This document shows positions 10,969 through 21,499 of a stretch of DNA of 64,000 bases, one piece after another. Source of the DNA: Piscirickettsiaceae bacterium (GTDB taxonomy: Bacteria; Pseudomonadota; Gammaproteobacteria; Nitrosococcales; Methylophagaceae); NCBI GenBank assembly GCA_013215775.1, contig JABSQO010000001.1, forward strand, positions 186,001 to 250,000, read 5' to 3'. Within the stretch, counting starts at the first letter, position 1. Every line of letters begins with the position of its first letter. A model generated the notes under the pieces. That model saw only the letters and a program-made list of their open reading frames with translations. It was not told where the DNA came from and did no database searches. The position numbers and the translations under genes are program-made.

Positions 10969-12114
10969 TTATTCAGCCAATGTATTGTCACCATGATTTA
11001 GACGAAGTTTTCGTTTTTCGCGAATTGAGCGAGCCACATCCAAGTTTGAACTCACTTTATCGCTAATATGAATTGCTTGTTTTGCCTTCATAATAATGGC
11101 GTAGCTCACTTTTTCAAAAACCTTGAAGACCATCGCCACACCGGAAAACTCATCTGGCAATGTCACGCTGGCATTACGATCCTTACCTTTATTGTGAAGA
11201 TTAAAATAGTCTTCGTCTTCTCTGCCCGAAAGGATGGGGTCTATTACCGTATCCCCAGCTTGATATACCGATAAAACATGGCCAATTTCAAGATTGTCAC
11301 GTTCGCCGAGATTTAGCACCACTATTTGATACTGCCCTACTTGTGACACACCATCTAATACAGAAATAATATAACCGTTTAACGAATCTTCAGATGCACG
11401 CGGAATGAAATTCATTTCATAATCATCTTCCACCACGGGAAGCAAACGATCTCCGACCATTACTTCACGAGTCGTCTTGCGCAAATCAACCGTTGCAGGA
11501 TCGCCCATTACTGAAATCCAAGCATCGGCGGTATAAATTGCTTCATAACCTAATATTTCACCTGTTTCAGGATCTTTATAAACCGGTCCACCGCGAAACA
11601 CACTATGATGCATGCCCTGCTCTTCATCAACACCTCGCGCATAAACCTTATCCCCAGCACCCGAGATTATGCGCTCATCAGAACTAGCAACAATATAAGG
11701 TGCTGTAGCCAAAACTTCTTCAGCCACGACTCGAGGTCTACTCAAAAAGGGTCGAATTGCGTCAAGTGGGATGGTTGGTATGGCCCTTTCTAAGGTGATT
11801 TCACGTACTTCTGGTGACATTTTGTAGGCTGTTGAACCACGTGTTAACTCTAAAACTGGCCGACCATCACGATAAACCAGCGAAATAACATCACCAGGAT
11901 AAATTAAATGCGGGTTTTCAATTTGTGGATTGGCATGCCAAATATCTGGCCAATGCCATGGGAACTGCAAAAACATGCCTGAAATATCCCATAAGGTATC
12001 CCCTCGAACAACCACATGCTGTTGTGGATGATCAGGGTTTAAAGCTACCTCTGTCGCCATCACTGGCATGCTCAACAATACAAACCATAAACTTATAAAA
12101 AAACGACGTATCAT
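10969..12114 (-). CDS. Secreted LysM-domain protein
   Basis: 381-residue envelope protein. I start at 12114 (ATG with GAGG about eight bases ahead), which gives a standard signal peptide ending near PVMA. An upstream in-frame start at 12192 would bury that peptide. A LysM domain follows (HVVVRGDTLWDISGMFL...NPHLIYPGDVISL, about residues 35-80), indicating peptidoglycan binding. The remainder is a conserved region with REVMVGDRLLPV and GHVLSVY strands. Gammaproteobacteria commonly carry this gene next to dprA, and here it ends 12 bp before the dprA start. Its promoter region is shared with the divergent cytochrome gene. Confidence 0.9.
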   Translation of the reverse strand: MIRRFFISLWFVLLSMPVMATEVALNPDHPQQHVVVRGDTLWDISGMFLQFPWHWPDIWHANPQIENPHLIYPGDVISLVYRDGRPVLELTRGSTAYKMSPEVREITLERAIPTIPLDAIRPFLSRPRVVAEEVLATAPYIVASSDERIISGAGDKVYARGVDEEQGMHHSVFRGGPVYKDPETGEILGYEAIYTADAWISVMGDPATVDLRKTTREVMVGDRLLPVVEDDYEMNFIPRASEDSLNGYIISVLDGVSQVGQYQIVVLNLGERDNLEIGHVLSVYQAGDTVIDPILSGREDEDYFNLHNKGKDRNASVTLPDEFSGVAMVFKVFEKVSYAIIMKAKQAIHISDKVSSNLDVARSIREKRKLRLNHGDNTLAE

Positions 12115-12346
12115 CGATAGATCCTCAATCGAAAAGCAAAATAGGTTATTGATCAACCAGACTCCAACCGTAAGCGTAAACGCAATTAACAACTATCGCA
12201 ATATATATACTTAATAAAAATGTGACATAACTCCCTTTTCTCATTGAAAAACAACATCAATTTCTACTGGAGGGCATTCGCACTCGCCAAAAAATGGTAT
12301 ATTATTAGTATTGTTCACCTCATTATTATCAGCTTGGAATACCGCC

Positions 12347-12661
12347 ATGAAACATTTTGCTTACATTTTAATTGGATTAAGCTCTTTTTTTATTGCTAGC
12401 ACTGCATTTGCTGGCGATGCCTCCGCAGGAAAAACCAAGGCTGCCATTTGCGCAAGCTGTCATGGCGCAGATGGTATTGCAATAGCACCTAGCTACCCCA
12501 ATCTTGCCGGCCAAAATGAAGCTTATTTAGTCTCTGCCCTTAAGGCGTACAAGGAGAAAAAACGTAATGGTGGCCTGGCTGCTATTATGCAAATGCAAGC
12601 TGCAGGGCTGTCTGATGAAGATATCGACAATATCGCAGCCTACTACAGTAGTTTAAAATAA
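12347..12661 (+). CDS. Small periplasmic c-type cytochrome (c553/c4-like)
   Basis: 104 residues with a signal peptide ending at TAFA and one heme-binding CASCHG site near residue 32. A probable axial Met lies in the [13 protein letters not shown] segment near the C-terminus. The layout (CxxCH, PNLAGQ, distal Met) fits class I cytochrome c of the c553/c4-half type, a soluble electron shuttle. The ATG at 12347 was chosen because it directly starts the signal peptide. An earlier in-frame start at 12311 adds only non-signal residues. TATATT about 45 bp upstream could be a -10 element. Monocistronic and divergent from lysM. Confidence 0.9.
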   Translation: MKHFAYILIGLSSFFIASTAFAGDASAGKTKAAICASCHGADGIAIAPSYPNLAGQNEAYLVSALKAYKEKKRNGGLAAIMQMQAAGLSDEDIDNIAAYYSSLK

Positions 12662-12722
12662 ACCCTTCCTTGGCTTTCAGCAAAAGCGACCCAGTATCGC
12701 TTCGTAGAGTCAACATTTCTTA

Positions 12723-12756
12723 AGTAGCGGCGAGCTCAAAGAGATCCACCGCTACT
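12723..12756. terminator. Possible hairpin between cytochrome c and def
   Basis: AGTAGCGG and CCGCTACT form an 8-bp perfect inverted repeat around an 18-base loop, about 60 bp after the cytochrome stop and before def. No clear T-run follows, so this may not be an intrinsic terminator. Confidence 0.3.
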
Positions 12757-12808
12757 AAATACAACAAGACAATGTCATAAGACATTATTTTGTTATCAGG
12801 TTTTTTTG

Positions 12809-13312
12809 ATGGCAATAAGACAAATTCTCCATTTCCCAGATCCTAGACTTCGTAAAATCGCGAAATCGGTAATGGATGTTACCGATGATATTCGCCAACT
12901 TGCCGATGACATGTTGGAAACAATGTATGACGCACCAGGAATAGGGCTCGCCGCTAACCAAATTAACGTACAAAAACGTATTGTTGTTATTGATATTTCC
13001 GAAGACAAATCGGCGCCTCTAATATTTATTAATCCGGAAATTCTGAGTGCGGAGGGTGAGCGTGAGCATGAAGAAGGCTGCTTATCCGTACCTGAGGCTT
13101 ATGAAATGGTCACCCGTGCTGCCAAAGTGCGTGTAAAAGCCATTAATCGCGATGGCAAACCTTTTGAACTAGATACTGATGAGCTACTAGCAACCTGTAT
13201 TCAACATGAAATCGATCATCTTGATGGCAAACTGTTTGTGGATTACCTCAGCAACTTAAAGCGGCAACGAATTAAAAAACGTCTCGAAAAGCAACTCAGG
13301 CAAAAAAACTAG
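12809..13312 (+). CDS. def: Peptide deformylase
   Basis: Removes the formyl group from nascent N-termini using a divalent metal. All three family motifs are intact: GIGLAANQ (motif 1), EEGCLSVPE (motif 2, Cys ligand) and QHEIDHLDG (motif 3, two His ligands plus the catalytic Glu). I start at the ATG at 12809, preceded by AGG eight bases upstream. A TTG immediately before is not needed. The 167-residue length is standard. It is 7 bp upstream of fmt, which supplies the opposite (formylating) step for initiator tRNA. Confidence 0.97.
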   Translation: MAIRQILHFPDPRLRKIAKSVMDVTDDIRQLADDMLETMYDAPGIGLAANQINVQKRIVVIDISEDKSAPLIFINPEILSAEGEREHEEGCLSVPEAYEMVTRAAKVRVKAINRDGKPFELDTDELLATCIQHEIDHLDGKLFVDYLSNLKRQRIKKRLEKQLRQKN

Positions 13313-13319
13313 GACCATT

Positions 13320-14249
13320 ATGCGGATAATCTTTGCCGGCACACCTGATTTTGCGGCGGAAATACTTAAGGCTCTCATCACTACAAAGCATGAACTTTGT
13401 GCTGTTTATACTCAACCAGACCGTCCTTCTGGTCGTGGCCGAAAATTGACTGCAAGCCCTACAAAACAGCTAGCACTCAAACACAACATTCCCGTTGAAC
13501 AACCGCTTAACTTTAAACTGCAAGATGCTCAGCAACAGCTAGCAAATTATCAGGCTGATTTGATGATTGTGGTCGCTTATGGCTTGTTGCTTCCACAAGT
13601 TATTTTAGATACACCTCGCTTAGGTTGCATCAATATTCACGCTTCATTGTTACCACGTTGGCGGGGGGCGGCACCTATTCAACGCGCTATTCTTACTGGC
13701 GATACCGAAACCGGTATCTGTATCATGCAAATGGAGGCGGGGCTTGATACCGGGCCTGTTTTGGCTCGTTCATTTTGTGACATTCACCTCGACGATACTG
13801 CCCAAGCATTACATGATCGCCTTGCCACGCTAGGTTCCACCACATTATTAGATGCTCTGCCCAATATTGAGGTCTTACAACAAAACTCACAGTCACAAGA
13901 TGATGATCTCAGTTGCTATGCCCGTAAATTACAAAAGCAAGAAGCGCTAATTGATTGGCAGCAATCGGCCCAAGTCATTTCTCGCCAAATTCACGCATTT
14001 AACCCTTGGCCAGTCGCTCAAACCCAATGGCGCAATCAAGTATTCCGCATTTGGGGCGCATCATTACAAGAAGGATCTAACACAGCAACTGCGGGTGAAA
14101 TACTTGCTGTTAGCAAGCAAGGTATTGATGTTGCCACGGGTAATGGCATATTACGTTTAACAGAAATTCAACTGCCTGGAAAACGTGCGATGTCCGTTGC
14201 CGATTTTTTAAATGCCAATAATTTATCGGTGGGTGACTATCTTGGCTAA
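13320..14249 (+). CDS. fmt: Methionyl-tRNA formyltransferase
   Basis: Transfers a formyl group from 10-formyl-THF to Met-tRNAfMet. It starts [13 protein letters not shown] and carries the GRKLTASP segment. The catalytic [19 protein letters not shown] motif (Asn and His) sits near residues 105-125, with a GLDTGPVL loop after it. The C-terminal OB-like tRNA-binding domain has HAFNPWPVA. The 309-residue length is normal. The last eight bases overlap the likely rsmB start, so def-fmt-rsmB is one operon. Confidence 0.97.
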   Translation: MRIIFAGTPDFAAEILKALITTKHELCAVYTQPDRPSGRGRKLTASPTKQLALKHNIPVEQPLNFKLQDAQQQLANYQADLMIVVAYGLLLPQVILDTPRLGCINIHASLLPRWRGAAPIQRAILTGDTETGICIMQMEAGLDTGPVLARSFCDIHLDDTAQALHDRLATLGSTTLLDALPNIEVLQQNSQSQDDDLSCYARKLQKQEALIDWQQSAQVISRQIHAFNPWPVAQTQWRNQVFRIWGASLQEGSNTATAGEILAVSKQGIDVATGNGILRLTEIQLPGKRAMSVADFLNANNLSVGDYLG

Positions 14250-15555
14250 GGCCAATCAAAAGCACTCTGCGCGAGCCAGTGCCTCACGCATTATTGCCGA
14301 AGTATTACAGCATCATCGATCCCTTAACGGAATTTTAAGCAAAACATTGCTACTACTTGCTGAAAATGAGCGCAGCCTCTGTCAACAGATTTGTTATGGC
14401 GTGCTGAGATGGCAACCTCAACTACAAGCCATTGCCGACCAACTGGTAAAAAAACCGCTTAAAAACAAAGATAGTGATATTGCTGCACTACTGTTATGCG
14501 GACTGTATCAACTCCGTAATATGCGAATCCCAGAGCATGCGGCGCTCTCAGAAACGGTGAACGCCTGTAAAACACTGGGCAAACCATGGGCAACAGGGCT
14601 GATCAATGCCAGCTTGCGTAACTACCTTCGCAATAAAACAACCATTGAAGAACAAGCATTACAGCAAAACTCCGCGCGCTATGCTCACCCCGATTGGTTG
14701 ATAAATCAGTATCGACACGATTGGCCTGAAAACTGGCAATCCATACTGGAAACGAACAATCAACAGCCACCCATGATGTTGCGAGTCAATCAACAGCTTA
14801 CTTCGCGTGAACTCTATCTTTCGCAATTACAACAAGTGAATATTGCTGCGGAAATGCTTTCTCAAACTCCCGAAGGGATATTGCTCGAACAGCCCTGTGA
14901 TGTGCACCAATTACCTGACTTTAGTGATGGCAAGGTCTCCGTCCAGGATGGTGCCGCCCAGCTTGTCGCAGAATTACTTAACATTAAACCTGGTCAACGC
15001 ATTCTAGATGCCTGCGCCGCACCCGGAGGTAAAACCTGCCATATTCTAGAAACACAGCCTGATAACGAGGTAATCGCGCTTGATATTGATCCGCTACGGC
15101 TACAAAGTATCAAACAAAATACCGATCGACTTAAATTGAAGGCGTCTCTGGTTGCCGCAGATGCTAATGATACGACCCATTGGTGGGATGGCCAAAAATT
15201 CGACCGCATACTCATTGATGCGCCGTGCTCAGGCACTGGTGTGATTAGGCGTCATCCAGATATTAAGGCACTTCGCAGGCCTCAAGATATAGCTGATCTA
15301 GCTGAAAAACAACGGCTATTACTTGAAAACTTGTGGCCTTTGCTCAACACTGACGGTCTATTACTGTATACGACCTGTTCCGCTCTCAAGCAGGAAAATG
15401 AATTACAAATTATGAATTTTTTACAGCAACATCCTGAAGCGCAGGAACAAATCGCCATTAATCCGCCCGCATCGCGTGCAACCGTTGGTTATCAGCGCTT
15501 ACCGGGTGATGACTCGCTTGATGGCTTTTACTATGCCTGCCTTCGCCACCGCTAA
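14242..15555 (+). CDS. rsmB: 16S rRNA (cytosine-967-C5) methyltransferase
   Basis: S-adenosylmethionine-dependent m5C methyltransferase of the small-subunit rRNA. An N-terminal NusB-like domain ([17 protein letters not shown]) precedes a Rossmann methyltransferase with [32 protein letters not shown] (motif IV Cys) and [12 protein letters not shown] (motif VI catalytic Cys). No ATG fits. TTG at 14242 aligns with the family's N-terminus and has GGTGGG about eight bases upstream. GTG at 14233 is an alternative. From 14242 it is about 437 residues. It overlaps fmt upstream and the DUF4390 gene downstream. Confidence 0.95.
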   Translation: MAKANQKHSARASASRIIAEVLQHHRSLNGILSKTLLLLAENERSLCQQICYGVLRWQPQLQAIADQLVKKPLKNKDSDIAALLLCGLYQLRNMRIPEHAALSETVNACKTLGKPWATGLINASLRNYLRNKTTIEEQALQQNSARYAHPDWLINQYRHDWPENWQSILETNNQQPPMMLRVNQQLTSRELYLSQLQQVNIAAEMLSQTPEGILLEQPCDVHQLPDFSDGKVSVQDGAAQLVAELLNIKPGQRILDACAAPGGKTCHILETQPDNEVIALDIDPLRLQSIKQNTDRLKLKASLVAADANDTTHWWDGQKFDRILIDAPCSGTGVIRRHPDIKALRRPQDIADLAEKQRLLLENLWPLLNTDGLLLYTTCSALKQENELQIMNFLQQHPEAQEQIAINPPASRATVGYQRLPGDDSLDGFYYACLRHR

Positions 15556-16120
15556 ATACTTTATTCTTCTGACGCTCTTGTTACTAACAAACGTTGGTAG
15601 CGCTGCGGAGAGCTTTAATGTTCAATCCGCCCAAATCAGCAAAATTGGCAATGGCTACCTTTTAAATGCCACCATAAAATACCCACTTACTCCAAGAGTA
15701 ATCGAAGCCTTAAACAACGGCGTTCCTATTACTTTCTTACAACAACTTGAACTCATTAAATCAACACCTCTGCTGGGCAAGTACTGGCAGTGGAATAAAA
15801 TACTTTGGTCTAGTTCTTTACGATATGAGTTGCGCTATCATGCCCTATCCGAACAGTATGTTTTACAAGCCATTGATACGCATCATCGCCGTAATTTCCC
15901 ATCATTAGATGCTGCACTCTCAGCTCTTGGTAAAATCGATTCTCTCGGTTTGCCACCTGAACACCTTGCCGATGCTGACAAACTCATTTTACAAAGCCTT
16001 ATCTTACGAATCCGAAGTGGCTTAGATCTCCATGCCCTACCAACACCTATGCGGCCTGGCGCATTAATTTCTACCAAATGGCAGCTTACTAGCCCGTGGA
16101 CTATTGCAACATGGCCTTAG
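15533..16120 (+). CDS. DUF4390 family membrane/periplasmic protein
   Basis: About 195 residues. An N-terminal signal or anchor segment ([20 protein letters not shown]) precedes a beta-rich domain with YPLTPRVIEALNNGVPITF, LRYELRYHALSEQYVL and FPSLDAALSALGKI, which match DUF4390. It sits between rsmB and ntrY, the usual place in gammaproteobacteria. It overlaps rsmB by 23 bases and ntrY by 10, so it is translationally embedded in that operon. The function is unknown. The position suggests a link to NtrY signalling. The start at 15533 is chosen because it keeps only the signal segment. Confidence 0.85.
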   Translation: MPAFATAKYFILLTLLLLTNVGSAAESFNVQSAQISKIGNGYLLNATIKYPLTPRVIEALNNGVPITFLQQLELIKSTPLLGKYWQWNKILWSSSLRYELRYHALSEQYVLQAIDTHHRRNFPSLDAALSALGKIDSLGLPPEHLADADKLILQSLILRIRSGLDLHALPTPMRPGALISTKWQLTSPWTIATWP

Positions 16121-18276
16121 ACTTTATTAAACGCCTAAGTTCTGGAACTGCGCCCTATTTTTCATTGGCGGGCCTACTGCTAACCTTGGCATATTTACTC
16201 AGCGCAGCCACTCAAGATAGCTCGCGGTTAAATGATTTATTTTTAATCATTTTTGGCCTAGGTATTCTTAGTTTAATCCTCCTAATCGCTATATTGGCCA
16301 GAAGTTTACTCCGACTCTATCGAGATTTTAAAAATAAAGAAACCGGTTCACGGCTAACCGTTAGGCTAGTCAGCCTATTTGTTTTATTAATTCTAGTATC
16401 AACCACTATTGTTTACAGTTTTTCACTCCACTTCTTACACCGGGGGATTAATAGCTGGTTTGATGTCAAGATTGAACAAGCCTTAAGCGACTCATTGGAG
16501 CTGAGCCGAGCGGCATTTGGTATTCGCATGCGTACCTTATTACGCCAGACAAGGATGATGTCTGGCCTACTCAGTGAATTACCGGCAAGCGATATCGCCC
16601 ATAATGTACGTGAGTTAACTCAACTTAGTGGCGCTCTAGAACTGAACATCTGGTCTATGAACGGCCAGTTAATCTCTTCCAGCATCGAAAATCCTGCCAT
16701 TATGGTGCCGGACAAGCCTAACGAAGCTATTTTTCGCCAATTACGACAAAAAGAAGATTACATAGGGCTTGATCCTAGTGAAGATGGTCGTTTACAACTG
16801 CGTGCTGCCGTCCGCATCCCTAAAAAACCAGGACAACAAACCGAGCATATGCTGCATGTGCTCTTCCCTGTTAATGAACACCTAAGCTCACTCGGAAAAA
16901 CGGTACAAATAGCCTACACGGATTACAAAGAACTTAGCTATTTACGTAAGCCGCTGGTCACCATATTCACCTTAACCTTAACCTTAATCGTACTGTTAAC
17001 CGTGTTAATGTCTATCTGGTTTGCAATCTGGATTTCAAGACGTATTGTAAAACCTCTACAAGAGCTTGCAGATGGCACGCAATCTGTCGCATCGGGTAAT
17101 TACAATACTCAATTGACCGTTTCAGATCATGATGAAATTGGTTTTTTAGTTCGTTCATTTAACCAAATGACACAGCGATTAACTCATTCTCGCAATGCGA
17201 CTCAAAGAAGTCACCGCCAGCTTGAACAACAGACTAACTATCTTGGTGCGGTATTGGGCAGCCTTTCTAGTGGTGTGATTACACTTGATGATCATCATTT
17301 ACTCAAAACAGCTAATATTGCCAGCAGTAATATTTTAGAGACCGACCTCGAACAACAACTGGAAAAATCACTTAGCTTCCTCGGTGAGAAACATCACTAT
17401 TTGCATGACTTTGTCCAAATGATTTCCACACAAATACGGCAGCATGGCAATTGGCAACAACAATTGGACTTATCGCCGCAGAATCGCCGTCAAACGTTAA
17501 TGTGCCGAGGAACGGTACTTCCCAATGATGCCGGTTGGGTTATCGTATTTGATGACATCACTACACTGATACAGGCACAGCGTAATGCTGCTTGGGGAGA
17601 GGTGGCTCAACGCCTTGCCCATGAAATCAAAAATCCACTCACACCGATCCAGCTATCAGCAGAAAGGCTACAGCACAAATACTTGCCTTTATTACCTGAC
17701 GATCAAACCGACTTACTCCGTAAATTAACCGGCACAATCATTCAGCAAGTTGATGCCATGAAAGATATGGTCAATGATTTTTCTGACTATGCCCGTAATC
17801 CAGGCTTACAACTTAATCGATATTTGATGAAAGACGTGATTCATGACGTGCTCACACTTTATCAAAGCAATCACAAACATCAAATATCGTTAATAGAAAG
17901 TCCGCTTGCATTACACGTCCAACTTGATAGCAATCGTTTCCGACAAGTACTACATAACCTTATTAAAAATGCTATTGAAGCTAGCGAAGATGCCGATATG
18001 TCCGTCATTATTGAGCTTAGTTGTGACCAAGTTCAACATCATCAGAGTAACTGGTTAGAATTAAAAATTATTGATCACGGACCGGGGATTCCTGCCGACA
18101 TGATTAACACGCTATTTGAACCTTACGCCACTAACAAAGCTAAAGGTACCGGCCTCGGACTGGCCATCGTTAAAAAAATCATTGAAGAACACCAAGGAAT
18201 TGTTTGGGCTGAGAACATTCCGACTGGCGGAGCTTGTATAATGATTAGATTACCTTTGGAGGATTCCAATTTGTGA
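16111..18276 (+). CDS. ntrY: NtrY-type membrane sensor histidine kinase
   Basis: About 721 residues. N-terminal transmembrane segments enclose a periplasmic sensor region, and a further membrane helix (about residue 290, LTLTLIVLLTVLMSIWF) leads to a HAMP linker (RRIVKPLQELADGTQSVASG). A PAS-like region follows. HisKA has LAHEIKNPLTPIQLSAERL with the phospho-acceptor His near residue 503. The catalytic domain has N-box NLIKNAIEAS, G1 DHGPGIP and G2 KGTGLGLAIVKKI, all intact. It overlaps the regulator by GTGA. Family role: sensing linked to nitrogen and redox state. Its partner regulator here is degenerate in the AAA+ module. Confidence 0.93.
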   Translation: MALDFIKRLSSGTAPYFSLAGLLLTLAYLLSAATQDSSRLNDLFLIIFGLGILSLILLIAILARSLLRLYRDFKNKETGSRLTVRLVSLFVLLILVSTTIVYSFSLHFLHRGINSWFDVKIEQALSDSLELSRAAFGIRMRTLLRQTRMMSGLLSELPASDIAHNVRELTQLSGALELNIWSMNGQLISSSIENPAIMVPDKPNEAIFRQLRQKEDYIGLDPSEDGRLQLRAAVRIPKKPGQQTEHMLHVLFPVNEHLSSLGKTVQIAYTDYKELSYLRKPLVTIFTLTLTLIVLLTVLMSIWFAIWISRRIVKPLQELADGTQSVASGNYNTQLTVSDHDEIGFLVRSFNQMTQRLTHSRNATQRSHRQLEQQTNYLGAVLGSLSSGVITLDDHHLLKTANIASSNILETDLEQQLEKSLSFLGEKHHYLHDFVQMISTQIRQHGNWQQQLDLSPQNRRQTLMCRGTVLPNDAGWVIVFDDITTLIQAQRNAAWGEVAQRLAHEIKNPLTPIQLSAERLQHKYLPLLPDDQTDLLRKLTGTIIQQVDAMKDMVNDFSDYARNPGLQLNRYLMKDVIHDVLTLYQSNHKHQISLIESPLALHVQLDSNRFRQVLHNLIKNAIEASEDADMSVIIELSCDQVQHHQSNWLELKIIDHGPGIPADMINTLFEPYATNKAKGTGLGLAIVKKIIEEHQGIVWAENIPTGGACIMIRLPLEDSNL

Positions 18277-19544
18277 GCAATAGTGATATTTACGTTTTGG
18301 TAGTGGATGATGAGCCAGATATCCGAGAACTAATCAAAGATATTCTAGAAGATGAAGGCTACCAAGTCGCTACGGCATCTGACGGAGAGTCAGCTCGCAT
18401 CTCGGTAAAACAAAAACGTCCTCAATTGATTTTGCTGGATATTTGGATGCCCGATACTGATGGCATCAGCCTATTACGCGAATTTATGTCCGAAAACCCT
18501 CATCAAACTATTGTGATGATGTCTGGTCACGGCACAATAGAAACAGCCGTCGAAGCCACGCGCCTCGGCGCCAGTGATTTTATTGAAAAGCCATTATCCA
18601 CGGCCAAGCTACTTCGCGGTGTTGAAGTTGCACTTGAAAACCAAACTAAACAGGAAGAGAAACAACAGCTTGAAGCACAAGAGCCCATAGGAAAAAGCTC
18701 ACAAATCTCGCTATTGCGAGAACAGGCACAACGAGTAGCTAAGCATAATATGCCCATATTATTGCTAGGAGACGGCGGTAGCGGAAAACATTGCTTTGCT
18801 CACTATTTATATTCTCAAGGCCCATACTCAACGGGTAAGTTTGTTGAATTAACCGCTGACAGCTTTCCCTTAGACAGCCTTAAACTTTCGGCTCTCGCCA
18901 ATAATAATTGCCTATATATTCATGACGTCGCGCTACTAAACGATAAGGCCCAAGCACTTTTATCACATCTATTAAAGAGCAATAAACTGAGTGATTGCCA
19001 ACTCATTTTCGCAAGTCAAAACTCCTTAGAACAAGCGGTAAGCAATGGTAGTTTTCAAGAAGCATTATTGTATCAATTGAACAGCATCACCTTGACCATT
19101 CCACCATTACGCGAACATATCGAGGATATTCCAGAACTCGTTCAACACTTCGTCGATCACCACACCACACATGACAAACTGCCTTATCGCCACTTTACTG
19201 TTGCAGCCCAAAATAGACTGCGTAATTATTCATGGCCAGGCAATGTGCTTGAATTAAAAAACGTTATCCAACGATTACTCATCCTCAGTGAAACGGATGA
19301 AATTGATGAGCAAGAAATTGAATTTACACTTCAACCCTCAAAAGAAAGCCAACAGGAAAGTAGCACGATTAATTACGATCTGCCGCTTAGAGATGCTCGC
19401 GAACAATTTGAACGCATTTATTTATTACATAAATTGCAACAAACGGACGGTAGTGTGGGTAAAGCTGCTAAATTAGCAGGTATGGAACGCACACATCTCT
19501 ATCGTAAGTTACGTGCATTAGGCATTGATACTAAACAGGTTTAG
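18273..19544 (+). CDS. ntrX: NtrX-like response regulator with degenerate AAA+ domain
   Basis: 423 residues, GTG start overlapping the ntrY stop. The receiver domain (1-120) is intact: DDE at 12-14, phospho-acceptor Asp56, Lys106. The AAA+ domain is eroded. Walker A reads GDGGSGK (166-172) instead of GESGTGK, and the GAFTGA sigma-54 contact loop and its surroundings are absent. The Walker B region is LYIHDV instead of LFLDE, and the conserved FRxDLyyRLN helix reads FQEALLYQLN (261-270), losing both Arg. The C-terminal Fis-type helix-turn-helix (GKAAKLAGMERTHLYRKLRALG) is good. Probably a DNA-binding regulator that cannot activate sigma-54. Confidence 0.92.
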   Translation: MSNSDIYVLVVDDEPDIRELIKDILEDEGYQVATASDGESARISVKQKRPQLILLDIWMPDTDGISLLREFMSENPHQTIVMMSGHGTIETAVEATRLGASDFIEKPLSTAKLLRGVEVALENQTKQEEKQQLEAQEPIGKSSQISLLREQAQRVAKHNMPILLLGDGGSGKHCFAHYLYSQGPYSTGKFVELTADSFPLDSLKLSALANNNCLYIHDVALLNDKAQALLSHLLKSNKLSDCQLIFASQNSLEQAVSNGSFQEALLYQLNSITLTIPPLREHIEDIPELVQHFVDHHTTHDKLPYRHFTVAAQNRLRNYSWPGNVLELKNVIQRLLILSETDEIDEQEIEFTLQPSKESQQESSTINYDLPLRDAREQFERIYLLHKLQQTDGSVGKAAKLAGMERTHLYRKLRALGIDTKQV

Positions 19545-19553
19545 GATAGCTTT

Positions 19554-20930
19554 ATGAAAATTCTTATTCTCGGAGCAGGGCAAGTCGGCTCATCAGTTGC
19601 GGCCAGTCTTGCTCGCGAAGATGACGACATTACTGTTGTTGATAAAAATGCCGACCTATTACTTGCTCTTCAGGACCAATATGACATCCGAACAGTACAG
19701 GGCGCGGCAGCACACCCATCGGTACTCGCTCGGGCAGGCGCTGAAGATGCCGATCTTGTTTTAGCGGTAACCAATAGCGATGAAACCAATCTAATTGCCT
19801 GCCAAATCTGCCACAACCTTTATCACACCCCAACCAAAATTGCGCGAGTCCGCAGTACTGCGTATTTAGATAATCCCGATCTCTTTACCCAAGGGGATAT
19901 AAAGACCATTGATATGCTCATTAGTCCCGAGCAAATTGTAACCGACTATATTGAGCGACTTATCAACCACCCCAATGCATTACAAGTTCTTGATTTTGCT
20001 GACGGGAAAGTACAGTTGGTCGCTGTAAAGGCATTCCACGGCGGCCCTCTTGTGGGCAATCCTTTACGAGAATTGCGTGACCATATTCCAAAAACTGAGA
20101 CTCGTGTTGCCGCCATTTTTAGAAATGGTCACCCCATCATCCCCAAAGCTGACACTATTATCGAAGCAGATGATGAAGTTTTCTTTATCGCGGCAAGCGA
20201 AGATATTCTCTCCGTCATGGGTGAACTTCGCCGTTTAGACAAGCCCTATAAACGTATTATGCTGGCAGGGGGCGGCCTCATTGGTGCAAGACTGGCAAAA
20301 GCCTTGGAAAATGATTATCAATTAAAGCTCATTGAAGCAAACCCTCAGCGTGCCGAATTTTTATCTGAAGAGCTTAGTAATACCATCGTTTTATTAGGCG
20401 ATGTTGCAAATGAAGAGCTTCTGCAAGAAGAAGATATCGATAAGATCGATTTATTTTGTGCTCTCACCAATGACGATGAAGCAAACATTTTATCCGCCAT
20501 GCTTGCCAAACGCTTAGGTGCGCGTAAAGTGCTATCCATCATTAACCGTGCTGCTTATGTCGACTTAATCGAAAGCAGTAGCATTGATATTGCTCTATCC
20601 CCACAACAAGCGACGATTGGTAGTCTATTGGCCCATATTCGTCGTGGCGATATTGTCGCAGTTCATTCATTACGACGTGGGGCTGCCGAAGCCTTAGAAG
20701 CAATTGCCCATGGTGATAGAAACTCATCTCTAGTGGTCGGCAGACGAATAGATGAAATTGACCTACCGCCTGGCACAACCATTGGTGCCATTGTTCGCGG
20801 CGAAAAGGTTATTATTGCTCACCACGACACAGTGATCGAAGCTGAAGATCACGTTATTCTATTTCTAATCAATAAACGCTATATCCCTCAAGTCGAGCGT
20901 TTATTCCAAGTTGGATTTAACTTTTTTTAG
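19554..20930 (+). CDS. trkA: Trk potassium uptake regulatory subunit
   Basis: NAD-binding regulatory protein of the Trk K+ transporter on the cytoplasmic face. It has two tandem RCK modules, each an N-lobe plus C-lobe. The first begins [20 protein letters not shown]. The second begins near residue 232 with [18 protein letters not shown]. Each is followed by a RCK_C segment ([29 protein letters not shown]; [26 protein letters not shown]). The 458-residue length is standard. It follows ntrX by 9 bp, an arrangement common in gammaproteobacteria. Confidence 0.96.
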   Translation: MKILILGAGQVGSSVAASLAREDDDITVVDKNADLLLALQDQYDIRTVQGAAAHPSVLARAGAEDADLVLAVTNSDETNLIACQICHNLYHTPTKIARVRSTAYLDNPDLFTQGDIKTIDMLISPEQIVTDYIERLINHPNALQVLDFADGKVQLVAVKAFHGGPLVGNPLRELRDHIPKTETRVAAIFRNGHPIIPKADTIIEADDEVFFIAASEDILSVMGELRRLDKPYKRIMLAGGGLIGARLAKALENDYQLKLIEANPQRAEFLSEELSNTIVLLGDVANEELLQEEDIDKIDLFCALTNDDEANILSAMLAKRLGARKVLSIINRAAYVDLIESSSIDIALSPQQATIGSLLAHIRRGDIVAVHSLRRGAAEALEAIAHGDRNSSLVVGRRIDEIDLPPGTTIGAIVRGEKVIIAHHDTVIEAEDHVILFLINKRYIPQVERLFQVGFNFF

Positions 20931-20941
20931 CTGGTACAACC

Positions 20942-21499
20942 ATGGCAAATTCTCTTAAAAATCACTTTTTAATCGCCATGCCATCGCTGAATGATTCATT
21001 TTTTTATCATTCCGTCATTTATCTCTGCGACCATGATGATGAGGGTGCCGTTGGGCTTATTATCAACCGTCCAACCCAAATCACGCTAGATGAGTTATTA
21101 AATCACATCAATATCCATACCGATTCCAAACACCTTAAAACTATCCCTATCTTGTTTGGTGGCCCCCTTCATAAAAGCCAGGGTATGGTGCTTCATGACT
21201 CTGCTGGCAAGTGGGATACTAGCACTCAAGTTGCTGACAATATTTTCCTCACCACCTCAACGGACATATTGAAAGATATCAGTGCCGATAATGGTCCTGA
21301 ACACATATTGATAGCCCTGGGTTATGCTGGCTGGGGAGCCGGTCAACTTGAACAAGAAATAGCTGACAATAGTTGGCTTACTGTTGCCGCTAATGATGAG
21401 GTATTGTTTAAAACACCAAGCAAACAACGCTGGCACGCAGCTGCCTCTTTATTGGGTGTTGATATCAACCTTCTCTCCAATACCGTGGGCCATGCATGA
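20942..21499 (+). CDS. yqgE: YqgE/AlgH family protein (DUF179)
   Basis: 185 residues. Family motifs: [38 protein letters not shown] at the start (quoted in part only as recognition), then FGGPL and [17 protein letters not shown] conserved cytoplasmic protein of unknown biochemistry, historically linked to alginate regulation in Pseudomonas. It overlaps ruvX by four bases (ATGA), the standard yqgE-ruvX pairing. Confidence 0.95.
   Translation: MANSLKNHFLIAMPSLNDSFFYHSVIYLCDHDDEGAVGLIINRPTQITLDELLNHINIHTDSKHLKTIPILFGGPLHKSQGMVLHDSAGKWDTSTQVADNIFLTTSTDILKDISADNGPEHILIALGYAGWGAGQLEQEIADNSWLTVAANDEVLFKTPSKQRWHAAASLLGVDINLLSNTVGHA

Noticed and set aside
12149-12156. TTGATCAA between lysM and the cytochrome c gene
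   Set aside because: The half sites are fused without the N4 spacer, so it is not a DNR/FNR site.
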